Shown: piece by piece, positions 1 through 12,579 of the stretch | Layout of the letters: each line of letters opens with the position of its first letter | Numbering within the stretch: position 1 is the first letter of the stretch | Origin: Scilla litardierei | Taxonomy: Eukaryota; Streptophyta; Magnoliopsida; Asparagales; Asparagaceae | Direction: 5' to 3' | Assembly: GCA_030789695.1 (NCBI GenBank) | Contig: CM061133.1 | Span: 98,971,128 to 99,035,127 of the forward strand | Length of the DNA stretch: 64,000 nt | The notes under the pieces: model-generated | What the model saw: the letters and a program-made list of their open reading frames with translations, nothing else | The model's database searches: none | What the model was told of the DNA's origin: nothing | Made by a program: the position numbers and the translations under genes

Positions 1-1085
1 ATAAAACGAAATAATTAACTTAAATGCAATTAATAGTAATAAACAACTAATTCAAAATAGAATAATTGAAAATTTTGAATTTAATAATTAAAGATTTCAT
101 TTGGATTAGAAGTTATCGCAGAATGAAGAACATCTTGCTTGTGGCGTACGATTCCCAAACAAGATTGGGCTGAGTTTGCGAAAATGGGTCAAAGTCATGT
201 TTGAGTCCAAACTATGTCCAAACTAGTTGTAGTAGTAGATAGAGTTGGCAACAAGGAGACCCTACAATAACGGTGGCAGAATTCTAGTTAACGATAAGGT
301 TTTAGGCGGCATCATTGACGAATAACGACAACAATGAAGATCTTATCGGCGATGGCATTAAGGCGAAGATGAATTTGGATAATGATCGAAGAAGAAGACT
401 GGTGACGGCTTTAATCGATGGAGGTGATGATGACGGTATGGGAGAAACGACGACGAAGTTTTGGGTTTGAACGAAGAATACCAAGGTTAGGTTATTATGG
501 CTTGTTGCTAATGATGATGATAGTCAATGATAACGATGGTTGTCTCGAGGATTTGGATTGATGAAGCAAAAGAAAAGGACATGATTTGATTATGCTATTG
601 GGTTTTTAGTTCAACCATATATATGGGCAAATATACATACATGACTTGTGCAACTTATAAATCAATTAAAAATAAAGATAAACTTAAAAATAGAAAAGCA
701 CGTTCTTAACACTTAAAACTCAAAAATAAAATACAATAAATATTAAATAAATATAACCTAAGTCTGGACACCCATCAAAATATTGTATGTTTATTATTTG
801 TGATGATCCATGAATTTTGCTTTACAAATGGTTGTAAGATAAACACGATTAACCCGAGTTCCTTAAGAACTTGTCCTTCCTTTTGGGCATGGTCTTTCGT
901 TGTCTATTAAAGGAAATCCATAATGTATAGAGTATTTAGATTGCACCATATGCATTGTTTACACATGACCAATCAATTTAAGCTTTGTGGGTATGTAACC
1001 CATACATTTACGCAGCTAAAACTTTGTAAGATTGATAGATATAATTAATAATGTCACATATTCTACTGTTGTATTATAGAATTGA
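1..1085. other. AT-rich stretch without recognisable gene
   Basis: No open frame longer than about 60 codons makes sense here. The segment around 300-480 is purine-rich (GAA/GAT/GATGATGA runs) and looks like low-complexity or untranslated sequence. No splice-bordered exon, transposon end or RNA gene was found. Confidence 0.4.
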
Positions 1086-1089
1086 AGCG

Positions 1090-1885
1090 GTATATTATTG
1101 TTTTTGCTATAGTGATTGAGCTGCTCTCTAGGCATATTCAAGATGAGGTGTCTTGATAAATGTTATTTACTGATAATATTGTTTTGATATATGAGATCAA
1201 AAGTGATGTAAATAGAACTTTGACGGCATATATGGAATGCGGGTGATTTTAGACTTAACAGAAACAAGATCGATTTTATGAAATGTAAGCTTAGTAAAAT
1301 GAGACAGATTATAGCATGATGAAACTGGATAAAAATATATTGGTAAGTACTTTAAGTATTTTGAATCGATTATCCAGGATAATCCAAAGATTAAGGAATA
1401 TGTTGATAATAGAATCAAAGTAGGTTGGTTGAAATGGAGAGATACAACATGAGTATTGTGTGATCAGAGTGTATCATTACGATTATAACGTAAATTTATA
1501 AACGATAATTAAACCAACTTTGTTATACAATACAATCAAAAAGTATGAACATGGTATATTTGTATGGTAAAGATGTGAAGTTTATGATGGATGTGTGTAA
1601 ACATTAAAAAAGGTAACATGAGAAACAAGGAATATCCAAGTGAAGGTAGGTGTGGCCTTTATGGAGTATAAAATGAGAGAGTATCTCTTGAGATGGGTTG
1701 ACTATATACGTCGATGATTTATTGATGCGCAAACATATCTATGTTGAGATCAAGAGAGAGAAACGGAGAAATGGAAAGAATTGATAAGATGTGATATGAA
1801 AGATCTTTGTTTGACGGAAGAGAACTTTAGATCTTATTGCGTGAAAAATAAGAATCCGACATCATATATGATGTGATTACGATTA
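1090..1885 (+). pseudogene. Decayed RTE-clade LINE, C-terminal part of reverse transcriptase
   Basis: Reading the plus strand with frameshifts gives fragments typical of the end of plant RTE-type LINE reverse transcriptases: an RHIQDEVSW stretch, then MLFTDNIVLI at the place of the catalytic F/YADD box (second aspartate changed to Asn), then a segment like 'GFRLSRTKTEYMECKF'. Near 1650-1800 come VGVAFMEYKMREYLLRW and the 'LIRCDMKDLCLTEEN' block, which match the family's C-terminal 'KIRENRLRW' and 'RRDLKALGLTEDM' blocks from memory of the family. Stops and frameshifts are frequent, so this is a fossil. No poly-A or target duplication was defined. Confidence 0.65.
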
Positions 1886-1935
1886 GATGTGGTTTTTTAA
1901 TTGTTTGTGTTATTATTGTTTATTTTTATTTGATA

Positions 1936-2278
1936 ATAATGGGTACCATATGTCATATGAGGCTAAACCTTATATATGTAATATGTCTTCAAACCTCCAC
2001 CCGTGATCTTTTAGAAGACCGGAACCGTTGATTTTTATCTACATATTGTGAAACTCCAAAACACCGAATATCTGGTGAACCCAAGGGCTTTTGCCCGTTC
2101 AGTTGTAAATTTAATGGTTTTGCATGGATGAACATGCAAAACCTCTTGGATTCACCTGATATTCGGTGTTTTGGGGTTTAGAATATGAACGGTGCTGATC
2201 CTCCGAAAAATAGTGGAGGGTGGATTTTTAGGTGTCACATATGAGGCTTAGTTTCATATGTCATATGATACCCCTTAT
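1936..2278. mobile_element. Foldback (MITE-like) element, about 340 bp
   Basis: The left arm (from GGGTACCATATGTCATATG near 1941) is the reverse complement, with mismatches, of the right arm ending GATACCCC near 2274. The arms meet around 2100-2130. Inner arm segments such as AACACCGAATATC on the left and GATATTCGGTGTT on the right pair exactly. The flanks read ATAAT on the left and TTATT on the right, which extends the inverted repeat rather than giving a clear direct duplication. There is no coding capacity. The transposon superfamily is not assigned. Confidence 0.65.
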
Positions 2279-2861
2279 TCTCTTTTTATTTTTATTATTT
2301 TATTACTATTATTATTACTATTAGTGTTATGATTATTAATGATTGTTATTATTATTATTATTTTAATATTATTTGCTCTCATTCACTTGAGTCCATGAAA
2401 CCGGCCATAAAATTTTGGGATGAAGGATAATATGTTGACAATGATACACTATGCGTAGACACGCTTGCCTATATGCGTATCCCCCCACCCGCGCCGCACG
2501 TGCGTGTTGGGTGTATGGATATGATACACGTGCTCTCATACATTTCTGTGCATGTAGTTATAACTTATGAAGCATTTATTATCTGTGTTCAAGACACTAT
2601 GTTTTTATGATCCAGACAGGTGGACATCCATGCGGTAGTATTAGAAATATAAAGTTTGAAGTGAAATTTAGCTTGTATCTGTTTTTATATGTTATAAGGT
2701 TTACAATGATGTGTGGATCATGTGCTCTCCTAAGTCCTAACATACACACCACTTTATCATGTCGGTATAGGGTGTTTATTTCAGGTGATGGGTTTTCTGA
2801 TATTGTAGTTATCTTTTTTTGTTGACCATGCATCTGTTGGTCTAACTTTGTCTTTTTCTAG
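2279..2861. other. Non-coding stretch upstream of MATE exons
   Basis: It contains (ATT)-rich sequence at 2285-2370 and a CG-rich patch at 2478-2512. I looked here for the preceding MATE exon, which should end in a motif like AAAGQ, and did not find it. Confidence 0.35.
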
Positions 2862-5800
2862 GTACTGATTGCAAGTTCTTTTGCAAAGTATGAATACAAA
2901 AGAGTGAAAGAGATTACACACACTGTCTTAAAGGTGATACTTTTACTGTTAACTTATATGTTGCTCTCAGTCAGAACTAGCATAAACAAATGTTACAATC
3001 ATTTCTTGGTCATTTTTGTGATCTTGATCTCTTTGCGTAGTAATGAGTTTCTTATGTTTAACTTCAAGTAGTTTAACGACAATTTACTTGACCAGGCAGG
3101 GCTCTTCGCTGGTATTACCCTGGCCATGTTATTGTGTGCATCATTTGGTAATGTTGCTGAATTATTCACCAAAGATGCACAAGTGCTAGAAATTGTTAAG
3201 TCTGGTATTCTGGTAATCACTTGTGCTGATTTATTTGATTTTGATTCTTTAATTCACTTCCTTGATCTCCAGTCTAAGTTATTTCCCCTCCCAGTTTGTT
3301 AGTGCCAGTCAACCAATCAATGCGCTTGCTTTTGTTTTTGATGGCCTCCATTTTGGTGTTTCCGATTTCGCATATGCTGCTTTTGCTATGGTATGCAAAC
3401 TTTTATCATCTACTAGCATTATTTTTATTCATTATCCTTAATATTGTAGTTGCATTCTTTTTGTTGTCACTAACACGGCTTTGGCTGAATAGATGGTCTC
3501 TGGGGCCATAGCTTCTGTAGTTTTGCTGTATGCTCCTCCGTTTTGTGGTCTTGCTGGAGTATGGTCTGGCTTGACTCTTTTCATGGTGTTACGTACTGCT
3601 GCAGGGTTTCTAAGGTAAACCTAAGTGTCTGTAATCTAATGTTGCTTGTTTCATAGTATCATGGTTTGCTGCTGGATTATGGGGAATAACAATAAGGATT
3701 GCTAATTTAATTAATACTTGGCACTTGTATTTGTGGATTTTACATCCACATCAAACAATTACTAGATTTTATAAGATGAAGACAACATCTCACTTCATAG
3801 AAATTTACTTTCAATTGTAAATAATCACTATCTAGAAGAACTTGGCATATACGAGTGAATGACATAGAACTCTAATTAAACCCCAAAAAATAAGGAAAAA
3901 ATATTAATGAAAGCCATGGTATTGGGCTACCTTTCAAGGCATCATTTTTTGCAATTTGTTTGGTATCAAATTGTTGAGTTGGCAACGTAGAAATTTTTTT
4001 AAAATTATTAAAACATCTAACCGTATAAAAAGAAAATTACCACAGTTTTTGGCATATGTATATTTTACTTTTAAAGTCCAATTTCATACTTTGAACCTTA
4101 GATTTCTCATGTTAGTCATCCCTATTCCTTCATGCTTGGTGAGTTGAACTTTGCTAAACTAAGTGCTGGTGCAATTTGAGTAACTTTGAATCAAGTCACC
4201 GAATTTCGTTGGACAGAATCATGAAACTAATTGAATCCATTCCCGCTTGACATTTTTAGCTAGACTTTGGGCATGTGATTTGCAGGTGTGTGTAATTGAA
4301 TGGAAATAAATCATATAATCTTGAAATGATCTTCGGGCCCATAATGATATTTTTTTCCTTTCCCTATTGCTGGTTTCGGACTACTCACAGACTACTCACA
4401 GGCACATGGACAACTTTCAAGTTTCCTAGTTAAATGTCGTGCAAAGAAAATATCTCCTGATCAAGTAATGCATACCACTTGAGCTGCCATTGTCAGGAAG
4501 TTATTGTCTTATAAGAATTTTCTTCTTCTTGTTATTTTAGACTCATGTAGTATGCCAAAAATATTTTTCCTCTTAAGGGATAGCCATTTGATTCTATAAA
4601 CAGTATCTTTCTCAATATCGCCATAATGATGGTTGATCCTAGATAACGAAAGAGGTCCTATTCATTTCTTGTTCACTGATGTAAACTATACCCTATGCTA
4701 AAGTATAAAATGGATAATGAGTTCGGTAACATTTGATGTTTCCATAGTAGGAATAGATGGTGACGGGTTTGTAACATGATGGATAGTTTGATGGGAGTGT
4801 GGGTTCTTCTGTGCGGGCAAAACTGTTCCTATGGCGATTCCTTAAGTAAACTATGTAAAGACATGTGCTAAAATTTGATGGACTATACCAATGGATGATT
4901 CTTGCCATTTGTCATGACCTTTGTCCAAAAATGGTTGTCTTTAAAAAATTCATTCAACGCTAGTTTGACATTGATTAAATGGTCTTAGTTTTTCTAGTAT
5001 TGAGGTCATTTTATGACCATCTGTTGCATCACTGAGTTATAAGATTGGAACAATTTTATATAGACATGCATTTAGATCACGATGAACAGTAACCATAAGA
5101 TGTATGCCGACTCCGTAGGTCGGGGTCAATGTACAAGCACTATTTGTGTATGCATTTGTTGGGGGTGGTTAGCTTTTGTGTGTGGGTGTCATGCACGCGA
5201 CGGGGCGCCCCGGGCAGGTGGGGGGGAGGTGGGGGGATGATGATTCAGGTGACAAAGGGCCTCAAGATAAATGTAATGCTGATAACTTTTTGTCATTTCG
5301 TTCTTTCCTTTCTTGACCTTTGATGTCTTCATGGATCAAAATGGATTTGGAAAGTACAACCAAACTATAAGTGGTTAATGTATATTTGACATGGTTTGTA
5401 ACATTAATGGATTACTCATGACACTCATGAGAGCATTGGGGCTTGCTTCCTGCCAACCCAATCATTCCCTATTAAAACCTACAACTTTATTAGTAAGATC
5501 ACATTGCTGCCCTGTAATTTCCCCACATCCATTTAACCTTCCATCACATATTGTTTCATATTTAACCTCTCATTTCATTATATCAAAATGGTACATATGA
5601 CTCGTAGGTTTCAATTGTTTATATTGTTTATTTTTTGGTTCAGATTTACATATCTTTTTCCTCCTTCCGACATTCTCAAACAAAAATTTCTATTTTGTAT
5701 GCACGTAATTTTCTTCACGATGATTGTACGTTTGTGCTCAATATGATGTCATAACGGCTACATCCCAGTTATGAATGGGATTAAGATATCTTTACCGGCC

Positions 5801-6143
5801 AATCTCAATTTTGCAAAAATTGGTAGGGAAGTCCATGTCTCTGTTTGGATGCTAATTTAATTGTCCTTCCCCATTTCTTTTGATCATTCCCTCCATATTT
5901 TTGACTGAATATTTTATCCATTTTGATTGATTTAATCCAATTTTGTCTTATCCATTTAGGTTATTTGTAATTAATTATCCGTATTGGCATAATGGGTTGT
6001 CCTCAACTGATAGCAATGAGGCCAGAACAGAACATCTCTGGGTAAATAAACTTTTGGTTCCGTTTTGCAGATTATATTGGAAAAAAGGTCCATGGTGGTT
6101 CTTGCATATTGATGGTCAGATCCCTAAGGTTTGTTTACTTTGA
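2862..6143 (+). CDS. MATE efflux transporter (DETOXIFICATION type), 3' exons only
   Basis: Five GT-AG bordered exons read in one frame: 2862-2933 (starts VLIASSFAKYEY), 3096-3212 (AGLFAGITLAM, LFTKDAQVLEIV), 3295-3390 (SASQPINALAFVFDG, GVSDFAYAAF), 3493-3614 (GLAGVWSGLTLFM) and 6071-6128 or 6143 (RLYWKKGPWWFL). Phases fit: the first three exons are whole codons and 122 + 58 nt is again a multiple of three. These motifs resemble the C-terminal half of plant MATE proteins of the DTX42-45 group, which are multi-spanning membrane exporters driven by proton or sodium gradients. Substrate and membrane cannot be told from this part. The last intron is about 2.46 kb. If the last donor is not used, the frame runs five codons to TGA at 6141. 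No exon for the N-terminal half was found upstream, so the gene is either truncated or has exons outside the window. Confidence 0.8.
3615..6070 (+). other. Long last intron of the MATE gene
   Basis: It lies between donor GTAAAC at 3615 and acceptor TTTTGCAG at 6063-6070. It is AT-rich with no large open frame. A GC-rich patch at 5196-5237 (GGGGCGCCCC followed by G-runs) stands out from its surroundings. Confidence 0.6.
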
Positions 6144-8780
6144 TTTAGTTTTTAATAATTAAGAAATGCCATTTTGTTAGCTATCTACTTGATCCATGGA
6201 CTACTTTAAGCAATCTAGTGTATGACTATGATGATATTTAGAAATGATGCAATGATTAAATATTAATTGTTGGGATTTAGAATCCTCAGGAATCTACCTG
6301 CATGTCTAATTGATAGTGAAATCTTACTAGAGAGCATCTGGGGTCACCATTATTTTCATTCTGAACACATTTCATGGTTACATATCTTATTCCATAAAAA
6401 CTTTCATTGTTGACTAGGGAATTTGCATCAAAAAGTACATTTTGAATGTTATTATATCTATATCTACTCTATTGTATGAGCACAAAAGCTCTAGGTTATT
6501 GGCAATCTCTTCCACTCACTTAATGCATGTGTTGCAGCTGTCTTTATAGAAAAAGTATTTACCCCCTTTATTCCTCAAATAACTATTAAATAAAATCTTG
6601 GATTCCATGTTTAATTTACTTGGGGACCACATCAAAACTGCTTTACACGCCTCATTATTAGGACTATTCATATATGCATATCCTCTATATGGCCTTATTG
6701 CATGATATGTATATCATTTACTCATGTAGCATTTTATAAAGCTATGTTGCATGGACATGGGCATGCTGACACAGAGGCAACACGACATGACGACACTTAA
6801 GCAAATTTTGAAAATACACTTAAAATAAAGGTATCACACCTTATTTTAGTGTCCGACACGTATGTCTGACATGAGACGGTTCTGTGGTTAAAGCACGTGC
6901 TACCTAGCTTTGAAGTCACATTCTCATTGGACACAGTGTAAAGCACATTTATTTCAACTCCTCCATTTTGTAAATCTAAAGATGAAAATGCGACTGTGGA
7001 TTGTAAGCAAAATTTTGGTGTTATATATCGAACATAAATCTATTGGGACGTTATTATCTTCTTCTCTTATTATCAACATCCAAAACTACGTAGTATGTTC
7101 TGCAAATCAATATTAACAGGTAGCTTATTGTTAAGGTGTGATATTGATGCTAGAATATATATATAGCATTTACTTGGTAGAGCTTAAGGAGTTAAGGTCA
7201 ATTTAGCTACATTTGTCTCTAAGTAAATACTTTTAGTGAAATAAAGGAGTGTCCTTGACTGAGGGTCTTGCGTCGGACTTACAAGGTTTCTTTTTACAAT
7301 TATTTGAGACTTGGATGAAATGGTCAGGCTTTTTACTTGAGACTATAAGCTGGCTTTATTTTGGTTTGTAATGAATATGAGAATCCATTGCCTTTTTTCC
7401 ATTTAACTTAAATTTCTACCAAGTGATTATGCTATGGGCTTGGGCTTTTTTGCTGTCAAAACTAAGTGGAACAAAAATAATTTTGGGAAAGAAAGCCGAG
7501 TTTATCAAGGTCACAGAAGATTCATTGAGGCTGCCGAAGGTTCGTTATGGTGTCGAAGCATCTTCAAGGTGTTCGAAGTTAGCAGAGAATTGTCGATACT
7601 CCTTGTTAAACTAAAGTGAAAAGGAAGGAGAGGTTGAGAAACGATGGCGGTTTTTGGGTTTTCACTTTCATCAATGGGCAATGGATCTACATATACAAAA
7701 ATATCATTCTGAGCAAGCAAAGTTACCCAAGTCATGACCACATCTATGTCAAATATGATTTTGAACCCGTAACATCGAGGATAGCTTAAATGGGTCGGAT
7801 GCTTCATCCAACCCATATCTGTGTGTCGGTATGTGTTCAAACCCCATTTTATCCGAAGCCATGCATTGTAGATTTTAGAGGGTGAGAGATCATTTAAATA
7901 CTGAAGTGGATGAGCCTCTGAGATCTGAAATGAATGCCATAACTAATTGATTGTTTCTTAAGCAGAAAAGCATCAAACAACCAAAGTGTGTATGATAATC
8001 TTACGGTAGCCATTTTTGTAGAAACTTGGTTTTCCCCTGGAATTTTATGGAACACAAAATCCCCTTTGCTAGAATTCCTTTTGCTTAGTTTTGTAAATTG
8101 AGTTGGTTTTCTTTTATGTTGCATTGAAGTGGCAGCATTAACTAACTATTTCTAATTTAAAATCTAGCCTAGTGATAAAATATATGCTCAGGCTATTCTA
8201 CCATCAATACTGATTAGAAAACTTTAAAATAGAAACTGTATTAGCTGGTTTTATAAGGATTATGATGCACGATAAATCTGCGTCAAGCGTTAAATTTTCT
8301 TGGGAGCCAAAGAAATTCATGTCAATACCAAAGATCCATCGAAAGTGGCTTATCTTTACATGTCAATACCAAAGATCCATCGAAAGTGGCTTATCCTTAA
8401 TCTAAAGCTTATTTAGTTATTTAAGTGTATGTCATTCTAAACGTTGGTTTGTTGTTATGAACTGCCAATGTCAAGTGCTTGCTTGTAGTCCCTAGGAATG
8501 TCCATGGTTAATATTATGTAATTAGGAGGTCCCGTGCATCAGTCAATGTTCCAATAATGATGTCAACGACTCAACATTATAGTAAGTCATCTGTCAATGT
8601 TTAATGTAGAGTCATGTAGGGCTATTCTAGTATCATTATATGCACAGTCCCTAATTACATAAGTTAATAATGTCTTTCAACGATTCTAAATTGGCATGCA
8701 GGTTAAGCAATCAAATTCATATCTAAAGATAAATTTTTGTATAATAATTTAACTGTAGTTAAAGGAGAAATCGGAATCAA
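6144..8780. other. Intergenic stretch, no supported gene
   Basis: Short open frames here (for example minus strand 7511-7840) have no recognisable motif. A patch at 6750-6860 with repeated GACAC/GACATG words looks like an old dispersed repeat, but no ends could be set. Confidence 0.35.
8319..8400. repeat. 41-bp tandem duplication
   Basis: Two head-to-tail copies, both starting ATGTCAATACCAAAG and ending near GTGGCTTATC, begin at 8319 and 8360. They are nearly identical, so the duplication is recent relative to its surroundings. Confidence 0.85.
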
Positions 8781-9790
8781 TTATTTATAATCAGAAATTA
8801 TTTTAAAACTGAAAATTAAACAATTTACACGAAAAGCATTATTTGCAGGAAAACATATACAGCATGAGATCAGATTTACATTTTGGCAACCCAATAAATT
8901 TCCATAGTCTACCAGCCAAAGATGTGTTTTACTAAAATATAAGGATGGGCACAGTAATGAACTACATGTCTTACAAGTAAGCCGTTGAATTCCAAGTAAC
9001 CCCCCAAGCAGGCCCAAGAGCCCGACAATAATAATATGCAAGTCAAAAGAATAATTAGCAACAGTAGACCCAAGTAGAAGGAAGAGCCCTAACGTGGTGA
9101 GCCCACGAATCAGGACAGACGAAACCCAAACAACAAGCAAGTCGGTGAACAATGAACTTCATTGCAAGTGCAACGACGGCAACCACGATCATCAAGCAAA
9201 CCCCACCGGAGGCCAACTTAGCCAAAAGAGATCCAAAAAATAAAGAAAGAAAAGGGCAGCGACGAGATTTGCTGTGAAGCCAAGGGTTGCCAAAAAAATA
9301 TTGAATCCTCGATGAAAATTCCTCTGATTAGAGCCTCAACATCATATCCTAGCAATCGAAAACCAACAACCATCGAACAAGCTCACCTCACCACAGGAAT
9401 TAAAAAAAACATAAACCTGAATTAAAAAAACATAAGCCGAAAAGTTTGAAGAAGATAGAATATACTGCTACTACTGAAGATAACCGAAATCAAGAAACCC
9501 CCAAACTCAATTCCAAAATCAAATTTTTTGAGAAGATGAAGAATATTTTTCGCATCAAACCCTAGAAAACCATCCAGTATAAATAGAGAAGAAAACGCGT
9601 GAGGAGATAATGGAGGAATCATATCGAAGAGGAATTCGTTTCGGATAGGAATTCTGGATTTTAAATCGGAAATCGTTGAGGAGGAGGCGAGCTCGTTCAG
9701 GTCAGGGCTTCGAATCGAAGGCGGCAGCTGGAGATTTTCGTTGGGTTCCTCTCTTCTATTGGTTTAGAGAAAGAGAGGGAGAAATGAGGT
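8781..9790 (-). other. Possible minus-strand transcription unit, unrecognised
   Basis: The minus strand from about 9790 downward starts with a pyrimidine-rich leader-like stretch. It then has a 66-codon frame (9622-9422, start MIPPLSPHAF) and, further down, overlapping hydrophobic frames (for example 9152-8781 with VGLLGLLGGLLGI). None matches a family I know. The two overlapping hydrophobic frames at 9020-9230 cannot both be coding. I see a plausible gene 5' end but no defensible protein. Confidence 0.25.
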
Positions 9791-10200
9791 GGATGGGTGT
9801 TGGCTTAGTTATGGATTTGGACTCTGTTGTTTGAATTTAAATTGGAAAAGAGGAGCGGGCCTCTTTGGCTGAAAGATAAATGAAGAGGAATTAATAGAAT
9901 GGGCCGAGTCTTTGGGCTTGCTTGAAAGGGAAAAAACACAAGTAAAAATATTAATGGGCTGTGACTAAAAAGGACAGAAGAAGAGAAATGAATTTGGAAA
10001 AATTAAATGCATAAAATTATGAGGAAAATATCTGAAAAAATTGCCAAAGTATGGGTCATTACAAGTCTTGTATTTAAAAAATTTGTTGCTTTGCTGCAAA
10101 TATACAGGAGGCAGCTAGCCACCCCCACAAATCGGGTTGGGACTCAGTTGGCCGTTAGTTTTGAATTCTGTAATGATGAGTTAATTAAAAGCCATTTTGT
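9790..10200. promoter_or_regulatory. Probable divergent promoter region
   Basis: The region lies between two outward-facing CT-rich leader-like stretches, minus strand below 9790 and plus strand 10195-10420. It has several GGGCC/TGGGC words (near 9859, 9901, 9914 and 9955). Such 'site II' TGGGCC/T elements are common in plant housekeeping promoters and are bound by TCP proteins. The role here is inferred. Confidence 0.3.
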
Positions 10201-10956
10201 CCTTCCTCTCATCCCCCATTTCCAACCCCAAAACCCAAATCTCATTAATCTCCTTTCTTTTTTGTCCCACCTCAATTTTCCTTCCATTATTCTCCTCATA
10301 AGATTGAAACCCCAAACCGAGGAGAAGCCCTATTCCCACCCCAACCCCACTAACAAACCCTCATCCTCTCCTCTTCCTTCTGCTTGTTTTTTTTTCCTTT
10401 GTTAGCAAATCCAAATTAGAACTCATTCAACTAGTCTTCTCTGCTCTCCCTTTTTGTTTACCTTTAAAATTTAACCATATGGTGAAAAAAATCAAATAGG
10501 GAACTAATCCCCAAAGGGGCATTAATGGAAGATATCTAGATCCAAGAGAAATTGAAAACCATGAAATTTTAATGATCTGAGTAGAAAGTAGAGGATTTGG
10601 ATCTTGTGCTTTATGGAGTCAAGTGGTCTTGAGTATTGGTATGGACCACGATGAGGTTTGTGGTGCCCCATCATTGAGTGGATGCTGGGATTTATGGAAG
10701 GGAAAGACGACTAAAGACCATGGATGGGGTAAGATGGAGGCGGGTCGAAGTGGATAGGTAGGTGATCCGACTAATGGGTTTATGTTTGGACACGCGGAGA
10801 AGAGAGAGAAGAAATGTCAAGGTGACGGAGTTATTAAGATCATGACTAGTGGTTACTGAATTAAAGAAATGATTAAAAAAAGAAAAGCAAAAGAAACAGA
10901 GGAATTCCACCATAATGTGGAGGATATTTCTTTTCTTTTTTCATGGTTAACTAATC
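10200..10956 (+). other. CT-rich leader-like stretch followed by unassigned sequence
   Basis: Positions 10200-10420 are strongly C/T-rich on the plus strand, as in plant 5' untranslated regions. Downstream, 10610-10780 has short frames (an ATG at 10615) without recognisable domains. A real first exon could not be defined. Confidence 0.25.
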
Positions 10957-11142
10957 AGAGCCGGAACCAGGCCTTAGGTTTGGTGGGTCGAGGATACATA
11001 CATATTTTTGATGGGGTACCCAGCACATATATATGTACATACATAATGCATACATACACATATATACATACATACATATAATTTTTTCAATGGTTGGGGC
11101 CGTGCCCCCACAGTCATAGTCATACACCTAGTTCCGCACATG
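10957..11142. mobile_element. Small MULE-type MITE (tentative)
   Basis: The left end AGAGCCGGAACCAGG and the reverse complement of the right end (GTGCGGAACTAGG) are similar. Both resemble the termini of the larger element at 12847. The flanks TAACTAATC and TACCTAATT agree at 7 of 9 positions, consistent with an old 9-bp duplication. The interior contains CATA-type simple repeats at 11015-11080. Confidence 0.4.
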
Positions 11143-11490
11143 TACCTAATTTACACTTCAGCCTCGTCAAGAACTGTTTGCTTTGATCGCAAAGTTTGTG
11201 ACAAACATCGAATTGGCATGATATTTTTGTATTAAAATATTTGTTTTGAGCTATTTGGCCACAAAGAATATGGATATGACAGCTGTTTGTTCTTCAAATG
11301 ATACAATGCTCATTTTATTTTAATGGCCGCTAGTTGTTATTTAAATGATACAGAAACTTATTTTTTTTAAATATGTGAATATTTGGCGTTACATTATTGT
11401 GTATATTGCATCGATATGTAACCTACTTTATTGTCTGTTACCATCCGTGATTGCTAATAATTCCTTGCACTCGTTTGTTGTCTGTTGTAG

Positions 11491-11568
11491 CATCCTGAGG
11501 CTTCAAATTCTGATTTAGCCGCTAGGGCAGATAAAATGCAGATGGATTATGCACTCTCCGAAGAATGA
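11491..11568 (+). CDS. Possible terminal exon of an unrecognised gene
   Basis: After a good acceptor (TCTGTTGTAG at 11481-11490) an open frame of 25 codons ends in TGA at 11566. It reads HPEASNSDLAARADKMQ and then an acidic tail ending ALSEE. The composition (charged, alanine-rich) looks coding, unlike the sequence around it. The upstream exons were not found, so it may be the end of the plus-strand unit starting near 10.3 kb. I do not recognise the family. Confidence 0.3.
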   Translation, partial: HPEASNSDLAARADKMQMDYALSEE

Positions 11569-12012
11569 CATAGACGGCCATTGTCTACGACTCACAATGC
11601 TAGTAGAAGAGAAGAATAAATGAAATCTGATGCCTTCAACCTAAGCGATAGAGCGAACTGTAGCCACTGATTGATACGAGAGTAGTGCAGCATATGCGAA
11701 GGCAGTAGGAATTTATAGTGTAGAAACATTCAGTTACAATTTTCTGTTGTACAGATTGATGGTTGCCTGGTTCAAGCCAGGGAATTAATACCATTGTCTT
11801 TGAAGATTAGACTTAATTTTGCAAGCATTAACTTTTTTTTTCCTTTCGCGTTTAAGCATGCATGTGTACGCTGAATGCGTATAGACGTAGCACACAAACA
11901 TGGGTGGATGGATATTACAATGTTTTTTAGTACTGTTATTAGTATTACTGATATCAAGCCCAAAGAGACTGGAGGAAAGGGTCTCAGTGAAGAGTCTAAG
12001 AGCACATGAGCT

Positions 12013-12115
12013 CCGGTGTCCACCCTAGTGGTTATGGTTGAATCACTCGACTGTCTTGATGGAGGCTCGGGTTCAAATCCCACTAACCATATCTCATTTT
12101 AATTTTCTTCATTTT
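12013..12115 (+). mobile_element. SINE-like tRNA-derived head
   Basis: A box-A-like TAGTGGTTATGG (near 12028) is followed about 40 bp later by a box-B-like GGGTTCAAATCCC (near 12069). This spacing is that of an internal RNA polymerase III promoter. The rest does not fold as a proper tRNA cloverleaf, and an A/T-rich tail follows. A plant SINE or decayed tRNA-like repeat is the best reading. Confidence 0.45.
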
Positions 12116-12524
12116 CAAGCTTTTAGTGTTCCGATGGATATCTGGCTTTTCCGTGTTCGGGGTTAAGCGATCAGGGTGGGTGTATCCGTGTTCGACGATC
12201 CATGTTTCCTTCTTTTCGATGGATTAAAAAAAGAGCATGCACATGAGACCCAACATCCGAGCGGCACTTGACAAGGAGGAAAGATCGTAAGGATCCCAGC
12301 AAAGCAACGTGGTAGGAGATGAAGTACAAAGGAAAGTTACATGGACCAGGGAGGAGAGACCAATGACGGAGGTGTGCTCGGCCGGATATTCCGGTCGCCA
12401 AGCAAAACAACAATCAGCGGGCCCATGATGGGGTGAGGGACGGGAAGTCCTTGATACACCGTGTCTCCATATATCTGTCGTGTTGGAGTTGTGGGTTGGA
12501 AATATGAGAAGCAACCTCATAGAA

Positions 12525-12528
<4 letters not shown>

Positions 12529-12574
<46 letters not shown>

Positions 12575-12579
12575 ACACA

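Noticed and set aside
5196..5237. GC-rich patch in the MATE intron as a CpG island or promoter
   Set aside because: It is too short (about 40 bp), mostly G-runs, with no TATA box or leader nearby.
8781..9152. 123-codon hydrophobic minus frame as a membrane protein
   Set aside because: It begins with a non-ATG codon after a close upstream stop, overlaps another hydrophobic frame, and matches nothing I know. It is kept only as a possible transcription unit.
12013..12090. tRNA gene
   Set aside because: Box A and box B words are present, but the arms do not pair into a cloverleaf and the 3' part runs into A/T-rich sequence. A SINE-like head is more likely.
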